From positions 1,488,001 to 1,552,000 of the forward strand of contig OZ245787.1 in NCBI GenBank assembly GCA_965228015.1: a stretch of 64,000 bases of DNA, read 5' to 3'. The position numbers were made by a program, and so were the translations under genes. This stretch comes from SKKY01 sp965228015. GTDB taxonomy: Bacteria > Bacillota > Peptococcia > Peptococcales > SKKY01. Below the pieces are notes generated by a model. It had not been told where the DNA came from and did no database searches. It saw only the letters and a list, made by a program, of their open reading frames with translations. Shown here in pieces: positions 45,933-55,639 of the stretch (positions are counted from its first letter, which is position 1; the number at the start of each line of letters is the position of its first letter).

Positions 45933-48776
45933 GTGGCTTTAGATAAAATAATAATTAAGGGAGCCCGGGTTCACAACCTGAAAAATATTGATATAGAGCT
46001 CCCAAGAGATAAATTTATAGTAATGACAGGACTTAGTGGTTCAGGGAAATCCTCCCTGGCCTTTGATACAATTTATGCCGAAGGGCAGAGAAGATATGTG
46101 GAGAGTCTGTCATCTTATGCAAGGATGTTTTTAGGGCAAATGGATAAGCCGGATGTTGACTATATTGAAGGGTTATCTCCTGCTATTTCCATCGATCAAA
46201 AGACAACCAGCAAAAATCCAAGATCCACTGTGGGAACTGTGACAGAGATATATGATTATCTTCGTCTGCTTTTTGCAAGAGTTGGGGCCCCCTATTGCCC
46301 CTCTTGCGGTAAAATGATTCAGAAACAAACAGTTGAGCAGATTGTTGATCAGGTTTTGGAATTTCCTGAGGGTACAAGAATTCAAATTTTAGCTCCTCTT
46401 GTAAGTGGACAAAAAGGAACTCACAAAAAATTATTTGAAGAAATTAAGAAAAAAGGTTTCGTTAGAATAAAAGTAAACGGAGAAGTATATGATGTTGCTG
46501 AACCTCCGGAATTAGATAAAAACAAAAAGCACGATGTTGCAGTAATAGTAGACAGAATTGTTATAAAAGAAGGAATAGAGAATAGGCTGGCAGATTCTTT
46601 GGAAACAGTTTTTAGTTTGAGTGATGGAATTTTAAAGGTTGATAATCTTAATGAGAATAAAGAGTATGTTTTTAGTAAAAACTTTGGCTGTCCAGATTGT
46701 GGAATAAATTTTCCGGAAATAAATCCCAGAATGTTTTCTTTTAATAATCCCTATGGAGCCTGTTCTGTTTGCGGGGGTCTTGGAACAAAGATGGAAATAT
46801 CTCCTGAATTAGTTGTCCCAGACCCTAAAAAAAGCATTCGTCAGGGGGCAATAGCACCTTGGAATACAAAATTTAATGGAATATATATGCAGACAATAAT
46901 GACTATTGCAGAAAAATACGGTTTTTCTGTGGATATTCCCTTTGAAGATTTAAGCGATAAAGAGAAGAAAATCATTCTTTATGGTTCCGGGAAAGAAATA
47001 ATTCGATTTGAATATGTTAACGGAGAAGGGGATGTAAGGAAATACAAAAGTGTTTTCGAAGGAGTAATCCCTAATCTTGAAAGACGTCACCTTGAAACAA
47101 ATTCCGACTTTATGAGAACAGAAATAGAAAAATATATGGAAAACCATCCCTGCTCAGGCTGCCATGGAGCAAGGCTTAAAGAAGAAGCTTTGGCTATAAA
47201 AATCGGTGAGAAAAATATTTATGAAGTAACCATTATGACAATTGAAGAAGCTTTCCGGTTTTTTGTTAATCTGCAGTTCGGTGACAGAGACCTTCTTATT
47301 GCCAACCAAATTATTAATGAAATTAAAGCCAGATTAAGTTTCTTGCTGAATGTTGGACTTGATTACTTAACTCTTGCCAGAAATTCAGGAACTTTATCCG
47401 GAGGGGAAGCTCAAAGAATCAGGCTGGCTACTCAAATAGGCTCAGGTCTTGTTGGGGTTTTGTATATTCTGGACGAACCATCAATTGGACTTCATCAAAG
47501 AGATAATGAAAAGTTAATAAGAGCTCTTAAGGAATTAAGAGATCTTGGGAATACTTTAATTGTGGTTGAGCATGATGAAGATACAATAAGAGAAGCTGAC
47601 TATATTGTAGATATTGGGCCATATGCAGGAGCTCGTGGTGGAGAGGTTATTGCCGCCGGAACTCCTGAGGAAATAATTCATTCAGAAAACTCAATAACAG
47701 GGCAATATTTATCTGGAAGGAAAAAAATAGAAATTCCTGAAAAAAGAAAAAAGCCCGGGAGTAATTATATTGAAATAGTTGGTGCGGAAGAAAATAACTT
47801 ACAAAAAATAAATGCAAAAATTCCAATTGGCTTATTCACCTGTATTACCGGAGTTTCCGGATCCGGGAAAAGTACTTTAGTTAATGAGGTTCTTTATAAA
47901 GGAGCTGCAAGAGCTGTTTATCCTCAGGCAAAAATGAAGCCCGGGAAGTTTAAAGAATTAAAAGGCATGGAAAATATTGATAAAGTAATTGAAATAGATC
48001 AATCCCCAATAGGAAGGACTCCCCGTTCTAATCCTGCAACATATATTTCTGTATTTGATGACATAAGACAGGTTTTTGCCATGCTTCCTGAATCAAAAAT
48101 GAGAGCATATAAACCCGGTAGATTCAGTTTTAACGTTGCGGGGGGAAGATGTGAAGCCTGCAACGGAGATGGAATACTGAAAATAGAAATGCACTTTCTC
48201 CCCGATGTGTACATTCCCTGTGAGGTGTGCAAGGGTTCAAGATATAACCGGGAAACCCTGGAAGTAAAATACAAAGGAAAGAATATTGCAGAAGTACTGG
48301 ATATGACAGCAGAGGAAGCTGTAGTATTCTTCGAAAATATCCCAAAAATATACAGGAAACTTAAAACTCTTGAAGATGTAGGCTTGGGCTATGTGAAGCT
48401 CGGCCAGTCTGCAACAACCCTTTCAGGAGGAGAAGCTCAAAGAGTTAAACTTGCTTCAGAACTTCACCGTAAAAGTGGTGGAAAAACTCTTTATATTTTG
48501 GATGAGCCAACAACAGGATTGCATACAGCGGATATTTATAAGTTCCTGGAAGTAATAGAAAAAATAAAAGCTAACAATGATACAACTGTAATAATTGAAC
48601 ACAATCTTGATGTTATAAAATCTGCAGATTACATTATTGATCTTGGACCTGAAGGTGGAAACAAGGGCGGAAGAATTATTGCCCAGGGAACACCGGAAGA
48701 AATTGCAGAAAATCAGTTGTCTCACACAGGAGAGTTTTTAAAGAAAATATTGAGGCGAACTAATGTCTGTCCTTGA
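45933..48776 (+). CDS. uvrA: Excinuclease ABC subunit A
   Basis: A 947-residue damage sensor with two ABC modules. Walker A GLSGSGKSSLAFD and GVSGSGKSTL, signatures LSGGEAQRIRLA and LSGGEAQRVKLA, and zinc sites CPSCG...CPDCG...CSVCGG and CEACNGDG...CEVCKG are complete. Dimeric UvrA finds helix distortions and recruits UvrB. The start is GTG at 45933 after AGAGGTG, 17 bases behind uvrB. It overlaps uvrC by 14 bases. Confidence 0.98.
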   Translation: MALDKIIIKGARVHNLKNIDIELPRDKFIVMTGLSGSGKSSLAFDTIYAEGQRRYVESLSSYARMFLGQMDKPDVDYIEGLSPAISIDQKTTSKNPRSTVGTVTEIYDYLRLLFARVGAPYCPSCGKMIQKQTVEQIVDQVLEFPEGTRIQILAPLVSGQKGTHKKLFEEIKKKGFVRIKVNGEVYDVAEPPELDKNKKHDVAVIVDRIVIKEGIENRLADSLETVFSLSDGILKVDNLNENKEYVFSKNFGCPDCGINFPEINPRMFSFNNPYGACSVCGGLGTKMEISPELVVPDPKKSIRQGAIAPWNTKFNGIYMQTIMTIAEKYGFSVDIPFEDLSDKEKKIILYGSGKEIIRFEYVNGEGDVRKYKSVFEGVIPNLERRHLETNSDFMRTEIEKYMENHPCSGCHGARLKEEALAIKIGEKNIYEVTIMTIEEAFRFFVNLQFGDRDLLIANQIINEIKARLSFLLNVGLDYLTLARNSGTLSGGEAQRIRLATQIGSGLVGVLYILDEPSIGLHQRDNEKLIRALKELRDLGNTLIVVEHDEDTIREADYIVDIGPYAGARGGEVIAAGTPEEIIHSENSITGQYLSGRKKIEIPEKRKKPGSNYIEIVGAEENNLQKINAKIPIGLFTCITGVSGSGKSTLVNEVLYKGAARAVYPQAKMKPGKFKELKGMENIDKVIEIDQSPIGRTPRSNPATYISVFDDIRQVFAMLPESKMRAYKPGRFSFNVAGGRCEACNGDGILKIEMHFLPDVYIPCEVCKGSRYNRETLEVKYKGKNIAEVLDMTAEEAVVFFENIPKIYRKLKTLEDVGLGYVKLGQSATTLSGGEAQRVKLASELHRKSGGKTLYILDEPTTGLHTADIYKFLEVIEKIKANNDTTVIIEHNLDVIKSADYIIDLGPEGGNKGGRIIAQGTPEEIAENQLSHTGEFLKKILRRTNVCP

Positions 48777-50616
48777 AGATAAGCTAAAATCACTCCCGGA
48801 AAAACCGGGAGTTTACCTTATGAAAGACGAAAAAGGGAAAATCATATATGTTGGGAAAGCAAAATCTCTTAAATCCAGAGTAAGCAGTTATTTCAGGAAT
48901 AACAAACATGATTCAGCAAAAACCAGAATATTAGTAAAGAAAATAGATGATTTAGAATATATTCTTACAGATACTGAAGCAGAAGCTTTAATTCTGGAAA
49001 ATAATCTTATAAAAAAACATAAGCCTAAATATAATATTGATCTAAAAGATGATAAAACCTATCCCTTTATTAAAATAACCAGAGAAGAATTCCCAAGAGT
49101 CATGGCAACAAGAAATATTATTAAAGATGGAAGTCAGTATTTTGGTCCATATACCAGTGCCGGAGCTTTAAAAGAAACGGTCGAGTTGTTAAAAAGACTT
49201 TTTCTTTTCCGAAGCTGTAATAATGCTATGTTTAATAATAAAAAACCATGCCTTAATTATTATATAAAAAAATGTTACGCTCCTTGTGCCGGAAAAATTT
49301 CTCAGGAAGAATATATTGAAATAATTAGAGATATTGAAAGTTTTTTAAAAGGACAAAAAAATGAAGTTGAAAAAAACCTGGTTAAAGAAATGGAAAAGGC
49401 AGCAGAAAATCTTGAATTTGAAAAGGCGGCAAGAATAAGAGATAAACTTTCAGCAGTAAGACAAATTATGGAAAAGCAAAAAATTGTATCCGGAAAAGAA
49501 GAGGACCAGGATGTTATAGGACTTTATCTTAGAGGGAAGGAAGTTGTTTTTCAGGTTTTCTTTATCAGGAATGGAAGAATTGTGGGCAGGGATACCTTCC
49601 AGATTACTTCAGCAATTGAGGAAACCCAGGAAAAAATACTGGAGGACTTTTTAAAAACCTACTATATAAATAAACCAAAACTTCCAAGAGAAATAATTAT
49701 TCAATTTAATATTGAGGACAGAGAATTAATTGAAGGAATTTTAGCAGAAGAGGTAAGTTTCAGGGTTAAACTTATTGTTCCCCAAAGGGGTAAGAATAAA
49801 GAGATGATGAATCTTGTAACAGAAAATGCTAAAAATTATATGGAAAATATAGTAATAAAAAAAGAAGAGGCAGAAAAAGAAGCTTTAAAAGAACTAAAAG
49901 ATAAACTTGGCTTACAAAAGATTCCGGAAAGAATTGAATGTTATGACATTTCTAACATTCAAGGATCGGAAAATGTTGCTTCAATGGTTGTATTTACTAA
50001 TGGATCTCCGGATAAAAGAGAATATCGGAAATTTAAAATAAAGTCATTTTCTGGTCCTGATGACTTCAGAGCTATGAATGAAGTTCTTGGGAGGCGTTTA
50101 GATGAAGGATTAAAGGGAAATGAAAAATTTCTGCCCTTCCCTGATTTAGTAATTATTGACGGAGGAAAAGGTCAGCTGAGTAGCGCATTGAAAGCTTTGG
50201 AAGAAAAGGGAATGCAGAATAAAATTTCAATGGTTTCTCTGGCAAAAAAAGAAGAACTAATTTTCTTACCAGGGCAGTCACAACCAGTTTTCCTGGAAAG
50301 AAGAAGTCAGGGCCTTTATCTGGTTCAGAGAGTAAGAGATGAGGCTCACAGATTTGCTATTACATTCCACAGAAGCCTTCGTACAAAAAGAAATCTGGAA
50401 TCTATTTTGGATGACATTCCAGGAGTAGGGGAGAAAAGGAAAAAACTCCTTCTTAAAAAATTTGGAAGCCTTTATGATATTGTAAAAGCAGATTTAAATG
50501 AGCTGTTTGAAATTAGCGAAATCCCTAAAAATGTTTCTGAAAAAGTGTATAATTATCTTAAGACACATGAAGACCTGCAAATGAGAATTAAAAGAAAAGA
50601 GGGAAGAAATGATTAA
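48763..50616 (+). CDS. uvrC: Excinuclease ABC subunit C
   Basis: A 617-residue endonuclease: GIY-YIG domain for the 3' incision (GVYLMKDEKGKIIYVGKA, residues about 15-95), UvrB-interaction helices (MEKAAENLEFEKAARIRD), RNase H-like domain for the 5' incision (CYDISNIQGSENVASMVVF, IIDGGKGQLSSA) and C-terminal helix-hairpin-helix (LDDIPGVGEKRKKLLLKKFGS). The start overlaps the end of uvrA and the end overlaps the next gene by 8 bases, so the genes form a coupled operon. Confidence 0.98.
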   Translation: MSVLEDKLKSLPEKPGVYLMKDEKGKIIYVGKAKSLKSRVSSYFRNNKHDSAKTRILVKKIDDLEYILTDTEAEALILENNLIKKHKPKYNIDLKDDKTYPFIKITREEFPRVMATRNIIKDGSQYFGPYTSAGALKETVELLKRLFLFRSCNNAMFNNKKPCLNYYIKKCYAPCAGKISQEEYIEIIRDIESFLKGQKNEVEKNLVKEMEKAAENLEFEKAARIRDKLSAVRQIMEKQKIVSGKEEDQDVIGLYLRGKEVVFQVFFIRNGRIVGRDTFQITSAIEETQEKILEDFLKTYYINKPKLPREIIIQFNIEDRELIEGILAEEVSFRVKLIVPQRGKNKEMMNLVTENAKNYMENIVIKKEEAEKEALKELKDKLGLQKIPERIECYDISNIQGSENVASMVVFTNGSPDKREYRKFKIKSFSGPDDFRAMNEVLGRRLDEGLKGNEKFLPFPDLVIIDGGKGQLSSALKALEEKGMQNKISMVSLAKKEELIFLPGQSQPVFLERRSQGLYLVQRVRDEAHRFAITFHRSLRTKRNLESILDDIPGVGEKRKKLLLKKFGSLYDIVKADLNELFEISEIPKNVSEKVYNYLKTHEDLQMRIKRKEGRND

Positions 50617-51394
50617 ATTGGTTGCAGTGGATCTGGATGATACATTGTTGAACAATGACATAAAAATATCCGATGAAAACAAAAAAGCAATTATGGAATG
50701 TAAAAAAAGAGGAGTCTATTTCACATTTGCTACAGGAAGAATGTTTCGTGCTGCAGTTAATTTTGCCAAGGAAGTTGACCTTGATCTTCCTTTAATAACT
50801 TATCAGGGAGCCCTGATAAAAACTGTTGATGAAAAGGAAATAAAACATCATGTAATTGAAAAAAATATTGCTGCAGATGTAATAGAATTTCTTAGAAATT
50901 ATAAGTTGCAGTTAAACGTATATATGAATGATCATCTTTATGTTGAAGAAATGAATGATTTTGGGAATAATTATGTAAGCCTTTCAAAGGTAGAACATAA
51001 AATTACCAACTTTCCACAAGGACTAGTAACAAATCCTACAAAAATATTACTTGCAGGGGAACCTTCAACTTTAGATATAATTAAAAAAGAAGCATCAGTT
51101 ATTTATGGTAACAAGCTTACAATAACTAAATCTAAAGATTATTTTCTTGAATTTGGTAATGAAAATGCTAAAAAAAGTATTGCTTTAAAAGCTCTTGCTG
51201 AAAGTCTGGGGATTAAAAGGGAAGAGATTCTGGCAATTGGTGATGGAATGAACGACTTGGATATGCTTGAATATGCAGGTGCAGGAGTTGCAATGGAAAA
51301 TGCAGCTGAAGAAGCAAAAGAAGTTGCAGATTATATTACAGATACAAATGATAATCACGGAGTAGCAAAGGCAATAAATAAGTTTGTATTTTAA
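50609..51394 (+). CDS. HAD-superfamily Cof-type phosphatase
   Basis: A 261-residue haloacid dehalogenase-like hydrolase of the Cof (type IIB) group. Motif I is VDLDDTLLNND (nucleophile Asp), motif II TFATGRM, and the C-terminal motif GDGMNDLDMLEYAGAGVAMENA. Related enzymes dephosphorylate sugar phosphates, FMN or other small metabolites; the substrate here is not evident. It is coupled to uvrC (8-base overlap) and followed by rapZ, a place where such a gene is sometimes found in Firmicutes. Confidence 0.92.
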   Translation: MIKLVAVDLDDTLLNNDIKISDENKKAIMECKKRGVYFTFATGRMFRAAVNFAKEVDLDLPLITYQGALIKTVDEKEIKHHVIEKNIAADVIEFLRNYKLQLNVYMNDHLYVEEMNDFGNNYVSLSKVEHKITNFPQGLVTNPTKILLAGEPSTLDIIKKEASVIYGNKLTITKSKDYFLEFGNENAKKSIALKALAESLGIKREEILAIGDGMNDLDMLEYAGAGVAMENAAEEAKEVADYITDTNDNHGVAKAINKFVF

Positions 51395-51412
51395 TTTAGA
51401 AAGGTGAAGAAA

Positions 51413-52270
51413 ATGGAACTTCTCATTGTAACTGGAATGTCTGGAGCCGGAAAATCCACAGTAATTCAAATTCTTGAGGATATGAATTATTTTTGTGTCG
51501 ACAATCTTCCCCCTGCCCTTTTTTATAAATTCTTTGAGCTAATTGAAAAAACAGAAGAGCCAGACAGGAAAATTGCTATGGTAATTGACATCCGTTCTGG
51601 AAAACATCTTAAAGATATTTTTGTTTATCTTGATGGTCTAAGGGAAAGAAATATTAATTCATATATTCTTTTCCTTGAAACATCTGACAATATAATCGTG
51701 GACCGATTTAAAGAAACCCGCAGAAGGCACCCTATGATAGATATTTGCGGGGGGGTTTTTGAAGGGGTAAAAGAAGAACGACGTATACTTGAAGATGTCA
51801 GAGGCAGAGCCGACTTAATCATTGACACAAGTTTTTTGTCTGCGACAAAGTTAAGGGAGAGAATAAAAGAACTTTGGGGTAAGAGCAAAGGAATAAAATT
51901 CAGAGTTTCATTTATGTCTTTTGGATATAAGTATGGAGTCCCCATCGATGTAGATTTGCTTATAGATGTAAGATTTTTGCCCAATCCTTTCTATACACTT
52001 GAATTAAAAGAAAAAACAGGTAATGATAAAGAAGTTCAGGATTTTGTTTTTAAGCAGAAGGCAACCATTATATTTTTAGAAAAATACACAGATCTTTTAG
52101 CCTTTCTGCTTCCAATGTATGAAAAAGAAGGAAAGTCTAATCTGACTGTGGGTATTGGTTGTACTGGTGGAAAACACAGGTCAGTTACATTAACCAATTA
52201 CCTTGCGGAAAAAATAGGTGAAATGGGATATCAGGCAGAAAAAAGACACAGAGATATTGAAAGAAAGTAA
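51413..52270 (+). CDS. rapZ: RapZ/YvcJ nucleotide-binding protein
   Basis: A 285-residue P-loop protein from ATG 51413 (AAAGGTGAAG upstream; an in-frame GTG at 51404 lies inside that site). Walker A is GMSGAGKST, and the C-terminal GIGCTGGKHRSVTL is the strongly conserved second motif. RapZ homologues bind nucleotides and, in enterobacteria, govern glmS small RNAs; in Firmicutes (YvcJ) the role is less clear. It is followed after 11 bases by whiA. The gene usually found between them, yvcK, is missing here. Confidence 0.93.
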   Translation: MELLIVTGMSGAGKSTVIQILEDMNYFCVDNLPPALFYKFFELIEKTEEPDRKIAMVIDIRSGKHLKDIFVYLDGLRERNINSYILFLETSDNIIVDRFKETRRRHPMIDICGGVFEGVKEERRILEDVRGRADLIIDTSFLSATKLRERIKELWGKSKGIKFRVSFMSFGYKYGVPIDVDLLIDVRFLPNPFYTLELKEKTGNDKEVQDFVFKQKATIIFLEKYTDLLAFLLPMYEKEGKSNLTVGIGCTGGKHRSVTLTNYLAEKIGEMGYQAEKRHRDIERK

Positions 52271-52281
52271 TGGTGAGGTAA

Positions 52282-53220
52282 ATGTCGTTTTCCACAGCTG
52301 TTAAAAATGAGATATCCAGAGTAATTCCTGAAAACAATTGTTGTAAAAAGGCAGAGCTATCAGGTTTGATAAGAGTAGGTGGGGCAATTACAATTGCTTC
52401 AAATATGAAAATGGCTCTGGAGTTAAGAACAGAAAATGCAGCCGTTGCCAGAAAGTTTTTAACATTATCAAAAAGTGCTTATGGAATTGAAACTGAAATA
52501 AGTGTTTTAAGAAAAAATCGTCTTAAAAAAAATAATACCTATAGAATTAAAATTAGTGATGAAGATAGTGTTAAGAGAATCTTGGTGGACCTGGGAATAA
52601 GTGATGATGGTTTTTTTCTTAATTCTGGAGTAAGCAAAGAAATTCTTGAATCAACTTGTTGTAAAAGAGTATTTATCAGGGGTTTATTTCTTGGCTCCGG
52701 ATCAATTACTGACCCGGAATTTGGATATCATTTAGAAATTATTTTCGAAAGTGAAGATATTGCAGAAATTCTTGTAAAGTTACTGGAAAGTTTTGAATTA
52801 AGTGGGAAAATAATATTGAGAAAGAATAATTATATTGTTTATATCAAAGAAAGTGAGCAGATTGTAACCTTTTTAAATATAATTGAAGCTCATAATGCCC
52901 TCTTTTCATATGAAAACACAAGAATTCAAAAAGGAATGCGTAATCAGGTAAACAGGCTGGTAAATTGTGAAACTGCAAATTTAAATAAATCTATTGATGC
53001 ATCTTTCAGACAATTAAAAAATATTGAGATAATTGATCAGCATATTGGTTTAGATAAGTTGCCAGATAATTTGCGGGATATTGCCTTACTCAGAATTGAA
53101 AATCCTGATATCAGTTTAAAGGAACTTGGAGAAATGTTAAATCCACCTTTAGGGAAATCCGGGATTAATCATAGAATGAGAAGGATTGAAACTATTGCTA
53201 AAAGTTTTAGAAAAAAGTAA
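52282..53220 (+). CDS. whiA: WhiA-family DNA-binding protein
   Basis: A 312-residue protein with LAGLIDADG-like N-terminal repeats (CCKKAELSGLIRVGGAI and CCKRVFIRGLFLGSGSI, in the two halves) and a C-terminal helix-turn-helix (ISLKELGEMLNPPLGKSGINHRMRRI). WhiA acts in cell division and chromosome segregation in Bacillus and as a sporulation regulator in actinobacteria. GGTGAGG precedes the ATG at 52282. Complete, typical length. A ferredoxin gene follows. Confidence 0.95.
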   Translation: MSFSTAVKNEISRVIPENNCCKKAELSGLIRVGGAITIASNMKMALELRTENAAVARKFLTLSKSAYGIETEISVLRKNRLKKNNTYRIKISDEDSVKRILVDLGISDDGFFLNSGVSKEILESTCCKRVFIRGLFLGSGSITDPEFGYHLEIIFESEDIAEILVKLLESFELSGKIILRKNNYIVYIKESEQIVTFLNIIEAHNALFSYENTRIQKGMRNQVNRLVNCETANLNKSIDASFRQLKNIEIIDQHIGLDKLPDNLRDIALLRIENPDISLKELGEMLNPPLGKSGINHRMRRIETIAKSFRKK

Positions 53221-53252
53221 TATAAATAGTGCAAATGGAGGAGGTGAAATTG

Positions 53253-53423
53253 ATGGCTTACAAAATTGATAATAATTGTATTAAGTGTGGTGTATGTCAA
53301 GGAGAGTGTCCTGCGGATGCTATTTCTGAAGGAGATACAGTTTACGTAATCGATCCAGATGCTTGCATCGACTGTGGTGCATGTGAAGCAATCTGTCCAG
53401 TAGGAGCAATTTCACAAGATTAA
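53253..53423 (+). CDS. 2[4Fe-4S] clostridial-type ferredoxin
   Basis: A 56-residue protein from the ATG at 53253, directly behind GGAGGTG. It has two cluster motifs, CIKCGVCQGECP and CIDCGACEAICP, that bind two 4Fe-4S clusters. Such ferredoxins carry low-potential electrons for pyruvate:ferredoxin oxidoreductase, hydrogenase and similar enzymes in anaerobes. It lies 32 bases after whiA and ends at a strong terminator; the following promoter belongs to cggR. Confidence 0.97.
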   Translation: MAYKIDNNCIKCGVCQGECPADAISEGDTVYVIDPDACIDCGACEAICPVGAISQD

Positions 53424-53456
53424 TTTTTGCAGAATTTAAAAAATATTGATGATCGT

Positions 53457-53500
53457 AAAAGGACCCGGCTAGTATTTAATACTAAACCAGGGTCTTTTTT
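53457..53500 (+). terminator. Terminator after the ferredoxin gene
   Basis: AAAAGGACCC (53457-53466) pairs with GGGTCTTTTT (53490-53499), with an inner stem TAGTATT/AATACTA, and a run of six T closes it (53495-53500). Confidence 0.85.
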
Positions 53501-53501
53501 G

Positions 53502-53529
53502 TTGACAAAATATGTAAATAGTTTATCCT
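53502..53529 (+). promoter_or_regulatory. Sigma-A promoter of the glycolytic operon
   Basis: TTGACA (53502-53507, perfect), a 16-base spacer and TATCCT (53524-53529). It lies immediately after the ferredoxin terminator and 53 bases before cggR. Confidence 0.75.
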
Positions 53530-53547
53530 TACAAATGGGATAAAAAA

Positions 53548-53563
53548 TGTACCACCAGGTACA
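53548..53563 (+). promoter_or_regulatory. Candidate CggR operator
   Basis: TGTACC-ACCA-GGTACA is a perfect inverted repeat placed downstream of the promoter and 19 bases before cggR. In Bacillus subtilis CggR binds between promoter and cggR and blocks transcription until fructose 1,6-bisphosphate accumulates. The position fits; the sequence is not the Bacillus repeat, so this is inferred. Confidence 0.5.
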
Positions 53564-53582
53564 GGAATGTTAGGTTGATGCT

Positions 53583-54596
53583 ATGGAATTAAAATCAAAA
53601 GATCTAATTAAAATTTTACCAGAAGCAAAAGAAATAATAAAGAGAAGAAGGCTGATTTTAAAAACAATTTTTGATTTAGAATCTCCTGGAAGAAGAACAC
53701 TGGCGAAAGAAACTTCCTTTGGCGAGAGAGTTATTCGTAATGAAATAGAAACTTTGGTTACAGAGAATCTGATCTCAGTTTCTCCTCAAGGAATCAGAAT
53801 TACTTCTTTGGGAAAAGAAATTCTTGAATTGATTGAAAACAGCTTTCAGGATATTTTCAATTTTGAAAGTATGGAAAAGAGACTTCAGGAGCTTTTAAAG
53901 ATTCCAAAAGTAATTATTATTCCTGGTGACTCTGGAGAGAGTAAGGTTGCCTGGAGAGAATTAGGTAAAGCCGGGGCTAATATTTTTGGTGAGATGAAAA
54001 GCAGCTTTAAAAGTATTTCTGTTGCAGGAGGAACAACTTTGGCAGAGGTTGCTGCCCAGCTGGTTCCTTTTCAGAAACCTGAACTGCTGATTCTTCCTGC
54101 CCGAGGGGGACTGGGAGAAGAAATGGAATTGCAAGCTAATACAATAGCAGCAAAGATAGCAGGGAAGCTAGGGGCAAAATATAAGTTGCTTCATATACCC
54201 GATGCAATAAGTGAAAAAATTGCCGCAGAACTTCTTCATAACCAACAGGTTGCTCAGGTTATTTCTTTAATCCGGGAAAGCGAAGCTATTTTTTTAAGTG
54301 TAAGTAATATTAATGAAATAGTTCGAAGAGGTCAGATTGAAGAAAAAGAACTTAACCTTTTAAAGGGAAAAAATGCCGTTGGAGAAGCTTTGGGGTATTT
54401 TTATAACAATAAAGGGGAAATTGTTTATTCTAAAAGCAGTATAGGTATAAAGATTGAAGACCTGGAAAAAAACAAAAAGGTTGTATTAATTGCAGGAGGA
54501 CAAGGAAAAAGTGAGGCTATTAAAGCAGTTGCCAAAAAAGGTTTTACAGATATTCTGATAACCGATGAAGGTGCAGCTGAAAAAATTTTAAATTAA
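53583..54596 (+). CDS. cggR: Central glycolytic genes regulator (SorC family)
   Basis: A 337-residue repressor. The N-terminal winged helix (ESPGRRTLAKETSFGERVIRNEIETL, about 30-60) resembles CggR, and the C-terminal SorC sugar-binding domain runs from about residue 90 with VAGGTTLAEVAAQL, LPARGGLGEEMELQANTIAAKIA and GKNAVGEALGYFYN. In Bacillus, CggR represses gapA-pgk-tpi-pgm-eno and is released by fructose 1,6-bisphosphate. Here the same genes follow directly, in a variant order with a fused pgk/tpiA. The ribosome site ahead of the ATG is weak. Confidence 0.93.
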   Translation: MELKSKDLIKILPEAKEIIKRRRLILKTIFDLESPGRRTLAKETSFGERVIRNEIETLVTENLISVSPQGIRITSLGKEILELIENSFQDIFNFESMEKRLQELLKIPKVIIIPGDSGESKVAWRELGKAGANIFGEMKSSFKSISVAGGTTLAEVAAQLVPFQKPELLILPARGGLGEEMELQANTIAAKIAGKLGAKYKLLHIPDAISEKIAAELLHNQQVAQVISLIRESEAIFLSVSNINEIVRRGQIEEKELNLLKGKNAVGEALGYFYNNKGEIVYSKSSIGIKIEDLEKNKKVVLIAGGQGKSEAIKAVAKKGFTDILITDEGAAEKILN

Positions 54597-54612
54597 ATCA
54601 GGAGGAATTAAA

Positions 54613-55614
54613 ATGAATTTTAAAGTTGGTATTAACGGATTTGGAAGAATTGGAAGAAACAGCATGAGATATGCAATGGAAAAAGGTATAGAGATTGTTG
54701 CAGTTAATGATTTGACTGATGCAAAAACTTTGGCTCATCTTTTAAAATATGACTCAGTGCATGGTACATACAAAGGTACAGTAGAAGAAAAAGACGGATC
54801 AATTTTTATTGATGGAAAAGAAATTAAGGTTTTTGCAGAAAAAGACCCAGAAAATCTTCCCTGGAAAGATTTAGGAGTAGACATTGTTTTAGAATGTACC
54901 GGTATATTTACTGCAAGAGAAGGAGCAGAGAAACATATTAAAGCTGGAGCTAAAAAAGTTCTTATTAGTGCTCCTGCAAAAAATGAAGATATTACAATTG
55001 TACTTGGGGTTAATGAAGAAAAATATCAGACAGAAGAACACAATATTATTTCCAATGCTTCATGTACAACAAATTGTCTTGCTCCTGTAGCTAAAGTTTT
55101 ATTGGAAAATTTTGGAATTAAAAAAGGTTTAATGACAACGGTTCACTCATATACTAATGACCAAAGGATTTTAGACCTTCCTCACAAAGATCTTAGAAGA
55201 GCAAGAGCGGCGGCAGAGTCAATTATTCCGACTACAACAGGGGCAGCAAAAGCAGTATCTCTGGTTCTTCCAGAGCTTAAAGGAAAACTTAATGGATTTG
55301 CCATGAGAGTTCCAACTCCTAATGTATCTGTTGTTGACTTAGTTTGCGAACTTGAAAAAAATGTAACCACTGAAGAGGTTAACCAAGCCTTAAAAGATGC
55401 TTCCGAAAAAGAACTTAAAGGTATTCTTGGATACAGCGAACTTCCTTTAGTTTCTATCGATTATAATGGAAATCCAAATTCCTCAATTGTTGATGCTCTT
55501 TCAACTATGACAATAGGAGATAATATGGTAAAGGTAATTTCCTGGTATGACAATGAGTGGGGCTATTCTTCAAGATTTATTGATCTTGCAGTATTTGTTG
55601 GAGAAAAATTATAA
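54613..55614 (+). CDS. gap: Glyceraldehyde-3-phosphate dehydrogenase
   Basis: A 333-residue GAPDH with NAD-binding GINGFGRIGRN at the N-terminus and the active cysteine in SNASCTTNCLAPVAKVL (about residue 151). The phosphate-site phrases HSYTNDQRILDLPHKDLRRARAA and NGFAMRVPTPNVSVVDL also fit. The NADH-linked enzyme oxidises glyceraldehyde 3-phosphate to 1,3-bisphosphoglycerate. AGGAGGAATT precedes the ATG, 16 bases after cggR. Complete. Confidence 0.98.
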   Translation: MNFKVGINGFGRIGRNSMRYAMEKGIEIVAVNDLTDAKTLAHLLKYDSVHGTYKGTVEEKDGSIFIDGKEIKVFAEKDPENLPWKDLGVDIVLECTGIFTAREGAEKHIKAGAKKVLISAPAKNEDITIVLGVNEEKYQTEEHNIISNASCTTNCLAPVAKVLLENFGIKKGLMTTVHSYTNDQRILDLPHKDLRRARAAAESIIPTTTGAAKAVSLVLPELKGKLNGFAMRVPTPNVSVVDLVCELEKNVTTEEVNQALKDASEKELKGILGYSELPLVSIDYNGNPNSSIVDALSTMTIGDNMVKVISWYDNEWGYSSRFIDLAVFVGEKL

Positions 55615-55639
55615 ATCTTTCAGAGGCAGGTATTGAAAA

